A stretch of DNA of 64,000 bases from Candidatus Bathyarchaeota archaeon (GTDB lineage Archaea; Thermoproteota; Bathyarchaeia; TCS64): contig JAOZHO010000039.1 of NCBI GenBank assembly GCA_026014875.1, forward strand, positions 1-64,000, written 5' to 3'. The notes under the pieces were generated by a model. The model ran no database searches and was not told the DNA's origin. It was given only the letters and a program-made list of their open reading frames with translations. The translations under genes and the position numbers were made by a program. Of the stretch, positions 23,940-32,546 are shown in pieces. Positions within the stretch are counted from its first letter, which is position 1; every line of letters begins with the position of its first letter.

Positions 23940-26900
23940 TCATTCATCCATTATCGGTATCCTCACTGTGAACGTGGTCCCCCGGCCAACCTCAGACTCC
24001 ACCGTAATTGTACCCCCGTGAGCCTCCACAGCCCGCTTACAGTAAGCAAGACCGAGCCCCGTACCCCCAGGCTTTGACGTGAAAAACAGCGTGAATATGC
24101 GCTCTAGCTCCTCTTCGGTGATTCCTGTGCCTGTGTCCGAAACTCTGATGACAACCCCATCAGGCTCCTTATAGGCACTCAGAGAAAGCACGCCCCCGTC
24201 CGCCATCGCCTCGACGCTGTTCCGTATCAGGTTGTCGAGTACCCTCTGGGCCATCAGCGGATCAAGGCGCACGGATGTCAACTCCTCGCTGACATCCAGG
24301 TCTACTCTAATGTTATCGGGCACCGTGGAGCTCGTGATTATTTTCTGCAGTAGAGCGCCTACATTTGTCTCCTGTAGATGGACTGGAACGTCCCCCGTGC
24401 TGTATCGGAGGTCGTCCAGTATGCGCGTTGCGTAATTCACTGAATCCTTAATCTTTCCCCGTAGCTCTCCAGTCTGCTCGGGTGTCTTTTCCATCATGTA
24501 CAGCGCGTTCATGATGGTCTGAAGGGGTCCCCGCAGGTCATGGCCGACCATGGCGGAGACTCTTCCCATGGCGCTCATTCTCTCCGCCTCGACGAGTTGT
24601 TCCTCCATTCGTTTCTGGTCTGTGATGTCGGTGGTTATGATGCCGAGTCCCTCACCGACCTTGAAGGCCCTCAGGGACAGGCGTGCATCGCCGAGGAAGG
24701 GATGGGCCGGGGGGTCCTCTATTTGGAATGGTTTACCCGTCTTGATCACATCGAGGTATCTGTCGTATCTCCCAGTTTCCTTGATGTAAGGAGATAAGTC
24801 TAAAATGTTCTTGCCGATGAGGTCTTCCTTCCGTGTGCCTTCCGGCCAGTATTTCAGCAGAGCTTGGTTGACGTCTAGGCAGTTCAGCTCTGAATCGTAT
24901 AATGTGAATGCGTCGGGTGCCGACGCCATAAAGCTCCTGAGCCGTTCCTCGCTCACGGATAGCTCCATGGTTTTCTCCTTCACAATTTCTTCCAGGTGTT
25001 CAGAGTGTTGCTTGAGCTCCTCCTCCATCCGTTTGCGGTCGGTGATGTCTTGTACTGCGCCGTAGACGCGAACAACCCGTTTCTCGTCTTCGTCCCACTC
25101 GGGGTGGCCGTAGTCTCGCACCCATTTCATGTCGCCTTCTCTGGTGAATAGGCGGTATTCATCGATAGTCTTCTTGTTGGAGGTCAGTTTCCGAAATCTC
25201 TCCTCGAGGATGGGCACGTCTTCGGGATAGAACTGATTCGACCAGACGCTGCTATCTTTCACCTCTTCGCTTGTGAATCCAAACATTCTGGTGAAGCCGT
25301 CGGTTATCCAATCAGGCACATAAGAGCCGTCCGATTCAACCCGGGTGGAGTACGCATAGTCTGGTATGAGCTCAGAGACCTTGCGGAACCGTTTCTCCTT
25401 CTCCGCCAGTTCCTCCTCCATCCGCTTGCGGTCGGTGACGTTCTCAAAAACAGCGACAAAGTAGCCTTTTTCTGGGCTATAAACCGAGATATCCAGCCAG
25501 ATATTCAACGGTTTGAAGTATATCTCCAGCCGGCCCTCCATCCCAGTTAGAGCGACTTTGCCGTAGACCTCTAGTAATTCACGATGAGCCTCGATAGCCC
25601 CCGGGATCGCCTCTGAAACATTTTTCCCGGCGACATTCTCCCTTTTCAACCCGGTTAACGTTTCAAACGCGTCATTTATTTCGAGATAGATAAAGTCTAC
25701 AGGCTTATTGTCCTCGTTCAACACGATTTTACAGTAGGCAAAGCCGTCTAGCATGTTTTCGAACAAGGAACGGTACTTTTCCTCGCTTGACTTCAATGTC
25801 GCGCGTGCGCTCTCCACGGTCTCCAGTGCCTGAGACAACTTTTCGTTCGTCACAACCTGATTGCGGAAAACTACATTGAAGGGCTGCTCGATCCCAATCT
25901 TGACTATGGCCTTGTAGATGAGATAGAAAGTGATAACCTTCAAGAAGTGGCCAACGACGTTTGAGAAACCAAAAACACTGACGTAAAAAGTAAAGGCCAA
26001 CTCTGAGCAGATAGTCGTGAAAATTGAGAAGATAATCAAACGTAGAACGTGCTTATCGAATACCTCGCGTTCCTTGTAGAGTAGAAAAGCTGAGACAGCA
26101 AGAATAGCTGAGATTATGTACTCGCTGTTTATCTTGAAGGGAGTCAGCCCGACCCCTTCGACGAAACAGGTGGGGAAAACCTGCCAGACGAAGAGGGATA
26201 ACAATAACAAGATAACGACGGAGGAATAAGCGACGATTGTGGTCCTCACGTAGACTTTCCTCTTGATCGTCAGAGGGGCGATCAGCAAAGTCAGAGCTTG
26301 GAGAGACCGTGCGGCTATCCAAAGCTGTGTGGGCAAGTTTGCGTCGAACTCGGGCCAGACCCCCATCCCCTTGTAAGCGAGGAGATGGACTAGATCGATA
26401 AACCCGATGAAGATGAAGGAGATCCCCAAGAATTTGAGGTAGTTGTTATCCAGAATCTTCCGCGAGTTCCATGTGATGCAGAAGATCGTCCCTGCAACCA
26501 CGATGCTGAATATCTCTACTAGGCTATGGAAGAAGAGGAAGTTGATTTCGCTTAGGAAGAATAAAGCAATTATCAGAATAATGAAGGACGATACTTCCTG
26601 GGAATTATTAACGAGGAATTCAACGACGCCTGGCATATCTTGTCTGGGTGATTCGCTTTTTATTCCTCCATCGATATTTTTTACTGGCGTCGCGAGGTCT
26701 TTTCTTCCTTTAAACTTCGATGTATCTAATGCTACTCCTCTATCTCGCTCGCCCATTTTGGAGTATTTCCTCAGCGCCTCCTCTATCCTCTTCTGCTCAG
26801 TGACATCCCTCGAAACATGTACCACCTGAACTAGCTCACCCAACTCGTCTCTGATGCCGTGAACGGTGACTTCAATGTGTCTAACCTCTCCATCTATCCC

Positions 26901-27578
26901 AACGTGTTGAAACACTGTATCTGCGGAGTTTCCGGTCTCCGAGAGCCGAGACACCGGACAATCGGATGCAGGAAAGAAATCTAAGCCATGGAACACCTCG
27001 TAGCAATGCCGGCCGATCAGCTCTGATTCTTTCATTCCATAGGTTTGCAGGGTGGTCGGGTTGGCTGACAGGATTTTATGTGTGACTGGATCGATCAGGG
27101 TAATCGCGTCACTTACACTAGTATACAGAACCTGATACTGGACCAATGAATCAATCAGGTTTTTCTCAGACCTGTGTCTATCCACTGCAGATCTGATCCT
27201 CCTTGTGAGCACCTCGTAATGGCTCGGCTCTATCTCCTTCCTCATGTAGTCGTCTATCCCCGCGGCGAAGGCCTTCGAGGCCACTTCCTCGCTGCCCCGT
27301 CCCGTGTAGATGATGATGGGGATGTCGCTTGTCTCCCGTATCCTCACGGCCAACTCGATGCCGTTGAGACCGGGCATCTGATAGTCGGAGACGATGCAAT
27401 CGAAATGTCCTTCATCTAGTCTCCTCAAGGCCGCTTCGGGCGACGCGACAGATTCCACTTGAATGGTGCTGTCGGAAAGCTCGACGAACGACTTCGTAAA
27501 CTTAAGCGGACCTTGCTCATCGTCGACGTGGAGAACGTGGATGGCGTCTTCTGGATTTGACTGCCCAGTTTGACTCAA
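23940..27578 (-). CDS. Giant hybrid sensor kinase: REC-PAS-MASE3-PAS-PAS-PAS-HisKA-HATPase
   Basis: 1212 residues. Order: receiver domain (about 12-125; phospho-acceptor Asp65 in VSDYQMPG), PAS (about 140-270), an eight-helix membrane sensor of MASE3 type (about 325-560, FLSEINFLFFHSLVEIFSI), coiled coil, three PAS/PAC units each ending VTDRK/ITDRK/ITDQK, then HisKA with phospho-His1013 (VGHDLRGPLQ) and an ATPase domain (NLIRNSVEAM N-box, DTGTGI G1, TLFFTSKPGGTGLGLAYCKR F/G2). A membrane histidine kinase; the N-terminal receiver implies input from another kinase or a phosphorelay. Ligand unknown. No partner response regulator adjacent. Confidence 0.93.
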   Translation of the reverse strand: MSQTGQSNPEDAIHVLHVDDEQGPLKFTKSFVELSDSTIQVESVASPEAALRRLDEGHFDCIVSDYQMPGLNGIELAVRIRETSDIPIIIYTGRGSEEVASKAFAAGIDDYMRKEIEPSHYEVLTRRIRSAVDRHRSEKNLIDSLVQYQVLYTSVSDAITLIDPVTHKILSANPTTLQTYGMKESELIGRHCYEVFHGLDFFPASDCPVSRLSETGNSADTVFQHVGIDGEVRHIEVTVHGIRDELGELVQVVHVSRDVTEQKRIEEALRKYSKMGERDRGVALDTSKFKGRKDLATPVKNIDGGIKSESPRQDMPGVVEFLVNNSQEVSSFIILIIALFFLSEINFLFFHSLVEIFSIVVAGTIFCITWNSRKILDNNYLKFLGISFIFIGFIDLVHLLAYKGMGVWPEFDANLPTQLWIAARSLQALTLLIAPLTIKRKVYVRTTIVAYSSVVILLLLSLFVWQVFPTCFVEGVGLTPFKINSEYIISAILAVSAFLLYKEREVFDKHVLRLIIFSIFTTICSELAFTFYVSVFGFSNVVGHFLKVITFYLIYKAIVKIGIEQPFNVVFRNQVVTNEKLSQALETVESARATLKSSEEKYRSLFENMLDGFAYCKIVLNEDNKPVDFIYLEINDAFETLTGLKRENVAGKNVSEAIPGAIEAHRELLEVYGKVALTGMEGRLEIYFKPLNIWLDISVYSPEKGYFVAVFENVTDRKRMEEELAEKEKRFRKVSELIPDYAYSTRVESDGSYVPDWITDGFTRMFGFTSEEVKDSSVWSNQFYPEDVPILEERFRKLTSNKKTIDEYRLFTREGDMKWVRDYGHPEWDEDEKRVVRVYGAVQDITDRKRMEEELKQHSEHLEEIVKEKTMELSVSEERLRSFMASAPDAFTLYDSELNCLDVNQALLKYWPEGTRKEDLIGKNILDLSPYIKETGRYDRYLDVIKTGKPFQIEDPPAHPFLGDARLSLRAFKVGEGLGIITTDITDQKRMEEQLVEAERMSAMGRVSAMVGHDLRGPLQTIMNALYMMEKTPEQTGELRGKIKDSVNYATRILDDLRYSTGDVPVHLQETNVGALLQKIITSSTVPDNIRVDLDVSEELTSVRLDPLMAQRVLDNLIRNSVEAMADGGVLSLSAYKEPDGVVIRVSDTGTGITEEELERIFTLFFTSKPGGTGLGLAYCKRAVEAHGGTITVESEVGRGTTFTVRIPIMDE

Positions 27579-27712
27579 GATGTCTCGTGTATGCGTTTCC
27601 AGTTAAAGGTAAATAGGTTCTTACGGAACTCGATATAGTAATTTAACCCATATAATGCATATTGAACTCGATTTAACTTGGTTCCAAGAACGAAAAAATG
27701 GGTACATTTCAT

Positions 27713-27800
27713 TATTCACTGCGAAATCTGTACTCATTAATCTGTGTCAGGATTCTTTGTCAAAGACGAAGCGAAGAAAAGAGTAAGGGGATGACGAAAT
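27713..27800. repeat. Dispersed intergenic repeat family 2, copy 2 (partial)
   Basis: Carries ATTCACTGCGAAATCTG, then TCAGGATTCTTTGTCAAAG and ACGAAGCGAAGAAAAGAGTA. The blocks match copies 1, 3 and 4, but the GAAGAAAAGAG block follows the TTTGTCAA block as in copy 4. Confidence 0.65.
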
Positions 27801-27884
27801 GCGAAGAGAGGATAAAGACTATAGAGAGGGTTCTCCCATGTGCGCGCATTATTATATGAAAAAAGCAATGCACCTAGGAGTGGA

Positions 27885-28424
27885 TTGACTACGCCAAATG
27901 GGAATCCTATCGTCCTGATATCCACATCCCTCGGAGACATAGAGGTCGAGGTGCTCCGAGGCGAGGCCCCGGTGACCTCGGAGAACTTTCTCCGCTACGT
28001 GGATGATGGGCTCTTCGACGGTACCACCTTCTTCAGGACAGTCACATTGGGGAACCAGCCCGACTCGGAGGTGAAGATAGAGGTGATCCAGGGGGGCACG
28101 AATCCGAAAGGCGGGGCCTATCCCTCAACCTATCCCCCTATCGAGCACGAGACCACCGAGTCCACCGGGTTGAGGCACGGGGACGGGGCCGTCTCTATGG
28201 CGAGGATGGAGCCGGGGAGTGCGACCTCCAGTTTCTTCATCTGCATCGGGGATCAGCCCGAACTGGACCACGGGGGCAGGAGGAACCCGGATGGGCGGGG
28301 ATTCGCAGCATTCGGGCGGGTCAGGAGAGGCATGGACGTGGTCAGGAAGATCCACAAGCAGCCCCAGGAGGGACAGAGGCTTGAGCCCCCCGTCGAGATC
28401 ATATCCTGTCGACGGATCGACTGA
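27885..28424 (+). CDS. Cyclophilin-type peptidyl-prolyl cis-trans isomerase
   Basis: A 179-residue cyclophilin; catalyses proline isomerisation during folding. Motifs: LGDIEVEVLRGEAPVTSENFLRYV, FDGTTFFRTV (catalytic Arg, with FxxxV), IQGGTNPKGG, HGDGAVSMARMEPGSATSSFFICIGD and GFAAFGRVRRGMDVVRKI. The tryptophan that confers high cyclosporin affinity is replaced (ELDHGGRRNPDG), as in bacterial forms. TTG 27885 is chosen: AGGAG lies just upstream, and an AT-rich box ATTATTATAT sits 30 bases before. GTG 27840 would add 15 unlikely residues. No signal peptide, so cytosolic. Confidence 0.9.
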   Translation: MTTPNGNPIVLISTSLGDIEVEVLRGEAPVTSENFLRYVDDGLFDGTTFFRTVTLGNQPDSEVKIEVIQGGTNPKGGAYPSTYPPIEHETTESTGLRHGDGAVSMARMEPGSATSSFFICIGDQPELDHGGRRNPDGRGFAAFGRVRRGMDVVRKIHKQPQEGQRLEPPVEIISCRRID

Positions 28425-28433
28425 TCACCCTTT

Positions 28434-28556
28434 TTCGCGCGTGCACGGTCACGGATTGGGGTGGAGCGAAGAAGAGGTATGGGGGGCTGGCTTTCTTCAG
28501 GGTTCACTACGGAGTCTGAACCCATCATCCAATATCATGGTTCTTTGTCAACTCTG
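28434..28556. repeat. Dispersed intergenic repeat family 2, copy 3
   Basis: Full-length counterpart of copy 1: CGCGCGTGCACGGTCACGG, GGTGGAGCGAAGAAGAGG, TTCAGGGTTCACTACGGAG, then CATGGTTCTTTGTCAACTC. It overlaps the last few codons of the surface-protein gene on the minus strand. Confidence 0.65.
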
Positions 28557-29384
28557 GATTTTCCTGTGGATGAACAGAGATAGGAACACTCCAATAACAA
28601 TTGCTAGAGTGGGGAATCCTGGAATTCCCCCCTGTTCAGGTTCAGGAGTTGGCTCTGGTGAAGGCGATGGTGAGGGCTCAAGTGAAGGCGATGGGGATGG
28701 CTCAAGTGAAGGCGATGGGGAGGGCTCAAGTGAAGGCGATGGGGATGGCTCAGGTGAAGGCGATGGCTCCGGAGGAGTGTCCCCCTGAGGACCCACTTTC
28801 ACTAGATAAACATCAGTCCTATTGGCACCGAGGGGCCACGTTGTCCCGGTTAATATGTATCCTCCGTCGCTGGTCACCTGAACCGAGTGACTGTCATCAT
28901 AGCCGGAGCCTCCGAAGGTCGTGCTCCATTCCTCTATTCCCTGGGAATTAGTCTTCACCAGGTAAGCATCACTTCCACCGGCTCCGAAGGAATATGTCCA
29001 CCCTGCTATGACGTATCCTCCGTCGCTGGTCGCCTGAACAGACCATCCGCCATCGTCGTCGGAGCCTCCGAAGGTCCTGCTCCACTCCTCTATTCCCTGG
29101 GAATCCACCTTCACAAGATAGACATCGCCGTAAACGGCTTCGTCGCCTCGCATTGACATCGGTGGAATGTATAATCCGTCGCGCAAGCCTGCTATGATGT
29201 ATCCTCCGTCGCTGGTCACCTGAACAGACATCCCACTGTCAAAGTTGGTGCCACCTATAATCGCGCTCCACTCCTCCGATGGCGGCGAAGTTTCTGCTAT
29301 AGCCCAGGATAATGATATTGTCAGCAATACCAAGATTGGGAGAGATATAATTGCGAATTGTCGTGGTCCTTTCTGTTTTTTCAT
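28548..29384 (-). CDS. Surface protein with beta-propeller-like repeats and PGF-CTERM-like anchor
   Basis: 278 residues: signal peptide (1-31, basic start then ISLPILVLLTISLSWAIA), three about 50-residue repeats of the type EEWSxTFGGSxxDxGxSVQxTSDGGYIIxG, then YLVKVDSQG-like strands. A Pro/Ser/Glu stalk (residues about 205-250) follows, then GGIPGFPTLAIVIGVFLSLF and HRK. The PGF box, transmembrane helix and basic end are the archaeosortase PGF-CTERM sorting pattern. Expected to be exported, cleaved and lipid-anchored outside the cell. Adhesion or binding role is inferred from the repeats only. No archaeosortase gene in the window. Confidence 0.85.
   Translation of the reverse strand: MKKQKGPRQFAIISLPILVLLTISLSWAIAETSPPSEEWSAIIGGTNFDSGMSVQVTSDGGYIIAGLRDGLYIPPMSMRGDEAVYGDVYLVKVDSQGIEEWSRTFGGSDDDGGWSVQATSDGGYVIAGWTYSFGAGGSDAYLVKTNSQGIEEWSTTFGGSGYDDSHSVQVTSDGGYILTGTTWPLGANRTDVYLVKVGPQGDTPPEPSPSPEPSPSPSLEPSPSPSLEPSPSPSLEPSPSPSPEPTPEPEQGGIPGFPTLAIVIGVFLSLFIHRKIQS
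28636..28766. repeat. 24-bp minisatellite inside the surface-protein stalk
   Basis: Plus-strand unit GGCTCAAGTGAAGGCGATGG (then GGAT or GGAG) repeats about five times and encodes eight-residue PSPSPSLE units on the minus strand. Such in-frame arrays change length by slippage, so stalk length may vary among strains. Confidence 0.8.
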
Positions 29385-29469
29385 ATCGGCACCTTAGGAT
29401 ATATGCATATTTTTCAAATATATTTTAAAATTTACTATCCAAGCACAGGTTTTCTAAGAAAAACTATCT

Positions 29470-29735
29470 ACACGTTTCAGGGTTCTTTGTCAACTCTGAA
29501 GTGAAGAAAAGAGTATGGGGCGAACCATCCGAACCGTTCCCGCCCTCCCCATAACGAAAGGACCCCGGGAAACACCCGGAAACCACCCTCCGAGCAATTC
29601 AGTAGCAGTTCAGGTGCTATTCAGTACCAAAACCACACCCAAACAAACCACAAAACACCGCCAAACAACAAAACAACCCCTAAAACAACCCCAAACACGA
29701 CAACAAAAAAACACGCCTAAAAAACCGCTATAACA
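29470..29735. repeat. Repeat family 2 copy 4 followed by a C/A-rich tract
   Basis: 29470-29520 holds CAGGGTTCTTTGTCAACTC and GAAGTGAAGAAAAGAGTA, matching copies 2 and 3. From about 29621 to 29735 the plus strand is almost free of G (CCAAACAAACCACAAAACACC and similar), like 2737-2854. No gene is supported in this 370-base gap. Confidence 0.55.
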
Positions 29736-29761
29736 TGCCACCGTTATAAGACCGACGACCC

Positions 29762-30502
29762 TCACCCCACGACCCCGGGAGACGACCCCACCACCGGAAA
29801 CGTGAGCCTCACCAAGTCCCCGTCCTCCAACCCCAACCTCTCCCGCAGATCCACAGGCGCAATAACCTCCATCACCGACAGATCATACCCCGACCGATCC
29901 GCCACGATCAACGCCCCCCCCACCCCATCAACAAGCAACCGATAACAACGAGCACCCCCGAAAGCCCGATCCTCAACCCTGAACCCCTCCAACACCACAG
30001 CAGGCCACCCCTCCAACACCCGCCTCGACTCCAAGTAATCACCCACCAACCGCACATTCAACGTCCCCGGAAAAGGATCAAACCCCAACAACTCACGAAT
30101 CTGACCCCGATAACCGGCCTGAGAGATGTAATACCTCCCCTGAAACATACCGCTGAACACCGCCCCCTCGAAAACCAGCTCCCCGGCGCCCCCCTCCAGC
30201 CCCTCCCTCAACCGGAGATAGACCTCCTCCAGCCTCCCCAGCCCCTCCCCCGACACACGAATAACACTCCCACCGGCACCCCCACGCCTCACCACCAACC
30301 CCAACCCCTCCAACAAACCCAACCGCCGAGACGCAGACTGCTGAGACACACCCATCAACACCGCAAGCTCCCCCGTCGAAACCCGCACACCCCGAGCGCC
30401 AGCCCCCAGCCTCAACAACTCATACAACGTGAACCAGAGAAACGGCTTCAACGACAAACCAACAACCAAACAAACAAAACGGGTAGAAAGATAAAAGGAC
30501 AA
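29762..30502 (-). CDS. ribK: CTP-dependent riboflavin kinase with N-terminal winged helix
   Basis: Makes FMN from riboflavin using CTP (archaeal DUF120 enzyme). Residues about 25-100 form a helix-turn-helix (VSTGELAVLMGVSQQSASRRLGLLEGLGLV), so it may also repress flavin genes. Residues about 110-246 are the kinase: VFSGMFQGRYYISQAGY, FDPFPGTLNVRL (substrate loop), YRLLVDG and VIAPVDLRERLGLEDGDLV. The coding strand is G/T-rich, the reverse of the C/A-rich plus-coded rnp4/dph5. The stop of rtcB is 17 bases upstream of this frame's start, so they are probably co-transcribed. ATG 30502 starts a hydrophobic run; a later start is possible. Confidence 0.92.
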   Translation of the reverse strand: MSFYLSTRFVCLVVGLSLKPFLWFTLYELLRLGAGARGVRVSTGELAVLMGVSQQSASRRLGLLEGLGLVVRRGGAGGSVIRVSGEGLGRLEEVYLRLREGLEGGAGELVFEGAVFSGMFQGRYYISQAGYRGQIRELLGFDPFPGTLNVRLVGDYLESRRVLEGWPAVVLEGFRVEDRAFGGARCYRLLVDGVGGALIVADRSGYDLSVMEVIAPVDLRERLGLEDGDLVRLTFPVVGSSPGVVG

Positions 30503-30518
30503 CCCGTAAACGGGTAGA

Positions 30519-31967
30519 CTATCCCTTCGCCACGGCCACAGGCACCGACATCATCACCTTACGCCCGATCCCCAGCCTATGACTCACATCCGCCACCCGG
30601 TGCACGTCCTTATAGCTACCCGGGCTCTCCTCCTCCAACACCCGCCCACTCGCCGCCTTAACCACGATCCCCTTACGCTTCAACTGCTGAACGATACTCC
30701 TAGCATCAAACCGCCTACGAGCACCCGTCCTCGACATCACCCGTCCCGCACCATGAGCAGTACTCGCAAAAGAGATCTCCTCCCCCCGATCCGTACCCTT
30801 CAACAGATAACTCGCAGTCCCCATCGTCCCCACCAACAACACAGGCTGACCCACCGACTTGTAATCAGAAGGAAGATCAGCCCTACCCGGACCGAAGGCC
30901 CGGGAAGCCCCCTTACGGTGCACCATGAGATCCATCCTCTTCCCATCCACAACGTGCTCCTCCTTCTTCGCAGTATTATGAGTCATCCCATACACCAGAT
31001 CCATCCCCATATCATCCGCAGACCGCCCCAGCACCTCCTCGAAAGCCTGCCGCACACGATGCATGATGATATGCCTATTCAGGAACGCCCAGTTAACCGC
31101 GCAGCACATCGCCCCGTAATAATCATCCGCCTCCCGGCTACCCAGAGGGGCACACCCCAGCTCCCGCACAGGGATACGGATCCCATGATCCCTCACAGCC
31201 CGATCCATCACACGAATATAATCCGAAGCCACCTGATGCCCGAAACCCCTGGAACCCGTATGAATCCAGACGACGATCTGATCCCGCTCCGTGATACCGA
31301 ACGCCTTCGCCGCCCCCTCATCGAACACATCCCTCACCCGAGCGATCTCCAGGAAATGATTACCCGCCCCCAGCGTCCCCAACTGAGTCGAGCCCCGCTT
31401 CATCGCCCTAGGCGAGACCTTCTCCGGATTCGCCTCCGCCATGCAGCCCCCCTCCTCCAAATGCGCAGAGTCACCATCCCAGCCAAAGCCATTACCGATA
31501 GCCCAGTCCACTCCCTCGGAGACCGCTCTCGCAAGCTCACGAACAGAGAGACGAATATCACTCCCCACCCCAACACCACAGGGAACCAGCTGAAACATCC
31601 TCTCGATTAGCTCCCGAGCCACGGGCTTCACCTCCCCGTAGGTGAGATCGGTGCGCATCAGCCTGACACCACAGTTAATATCATAACCCACACCACCCGG
31701 CGTGATGACCCCCTCATCCGCATCGAAACCCGCCACCCCACCGATAGGGAAACCATACCCCTGATGCCCATCCGGCAACGTGATACCATACTTCTGAATC
31801 CCCGGGAGCTGAGTGATGTTAATCGCCTGATACAAGGTCTCATCCCCCTTCATACCCCCAAGAAGAGTCTCATCAGCATAGATCCTAGCGGGAACCCTCA
31901 TATACCGGTTAAACTCCACCGGCACCTCCCAGGTGAGGTCATCAATCCTCTTAATAGGAACATCCAT
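30519..31967 (-). CDS. rtcB: RNA-splicing ligase RtcB
   Basis: Joins the 2',3'-cyclic phosphate and 5'-OH ends left by the tRNA endonuclease, using GTP and Mn2+. 482 residues from ATG 31967 (MDVPIKRIDD). Motifs: LPDGHQGYGFPIGGVAGFD, GGVGYDINCGVR (Mn ligands Asp, Cys), LGAGNHFLEI, HTGSRGFGHQ, MTHNTAKKEEH and the guanylylation region AHGAGRVMSRTGARR. No intein, although this gene often hosts one. An upstream frame to 32027 adds 20 unlikely residues. Partner enzyme EndA is at 50.7 kb. Divergent from the regulator at 32039. Confidence 0.96.
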   Translation of the reverse strand: MDVPIKRIDDLTWEVPVEFNRYMRVPARIYADETLLGGMKGDETLYQAINITQLPGIQKYGITLPDGHQGYGFPIGGVAGFDADEGVITPGGVGYDINCGVRLMRTDLTYGEVKPVARELIERMFQLVPCGVGVGSDIRLSVRELARAVSEGVDWAIGNGFGWDGDSAHLEEGGCMAEANPEKVSPRAMKRGSTQLGTLGAGNHFLEIARVRDVFDEGAAKAFGITERDQIVVWIHTGSRGFGHQVASDYIRVMDRAVRDHGIRIPVRELGCAPLGSREADDYYGAMCCAVNWAFLNRHIIMHRVRQAFEEVLGRSADDMGMDLVYGMTHNTAKKEEHVVDGKRMDLMVHRKGASRAFGPGRADLPSDYKSVGQPVLLVGTMGTASYLLKGTDRGEEISFASTAHGAGRVMSRTGARRRFDARSIVQQLKRKGIVVKAASGRVLEEESPGSYKDVHRVADVSHRLGIGRKVMMSVPVAVAKG

Positions 31968-32038
31968 AATGAACCAAAACCGATATCCTCCGACAGAATA
32001 ATAAGACTTTTTTGGCATAGACACCAATAATAACAGAG

Positions 32039-32506
32039 ATGCAGCTCAGAATAGTCAGGAGAATCCCCCTCACCGAGGTCACCAACAGAGTAGAACAATA
32101 CAAAAAACAATTCGGCGCAAGCCTCGACGACATATCAAACCAATTCGCAGAGAAAGCCCTCGATCAAGAGGCTTTCGACGACTACGTAGAATGGATGGCC
32201 ATGGAACACGCTCTCGGGGCCTACGTCGAAGGCGAGGCTTTCGACTACCTCACCGAAGACATCCTCGACCTGGGACCCCAAGACCTCTCAAAGCTCACCC
32301 CGAAGAGGCTCGAACTCCTAGACCAAATGTCGAGGCACAACGCAGACTCCATAAACGAGCTCGCATCGAGCATCGGGAGAGACGTCAAAAACGTCTACAA
32401 CGACCTCAAGATCCTCGAGAGCCTCGGACTGATCGAACTCGTGAAAAATGGACGCCGGATGATCCCAGACCTCCTAGTGAAAGAGATCACATTCCTGACT
32501 TGGTGA
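32039..32506 (+). CDS. Winged-helix regulator (HVO_A0114-like)
   Basis: 155 residues. The N-terminal half is an acidic helical region (FGASLDDISNQFAEKALDQEAFDDYVEWMAMEHAL). The C-terminal half is a winged helix: LTPKRLELLDQMSRHNADSINELASSIGRDVKNVYNDLKILESLGLIEL, the pattern of the HVO_A0114/antitoxin-like DNA-binding group. No toxin partner seen. It shares a 71-base divergent promoter region with rtcB, so it may regulate itself and rtcB; that is inference from position. Confidence 0.75.
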   Translation: MQLRIVRRIPLTEVTNRVEQYKKQFGASLDDISNQFAEKALDQEAFDDYVEWMAMEHALGAYVEGEAFDYLTEDILDLGPQDLSKLTPKRLELLDQMSRHNADSINELASSIGRDVKNVYNDLKILESLGLIELVKNGRRMIPDLLVKEITFLTW

Positions 32507-32546
32507 TCCAGATGTACAAAGATTAAATGTCCTCCACATAGTTCTA

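Noticed and set aside
28601-28951. Plus-strand repetitive open frames over the surface-protein stalk
   Set aside because: They only mirror the 24-bp minisatellite of the minus-strand gene.
30519-31967. Intein in rtcB (also looked for in rfcS and rfcL)
   Set aside because: All three have normal family length and uninterrupted motifs.
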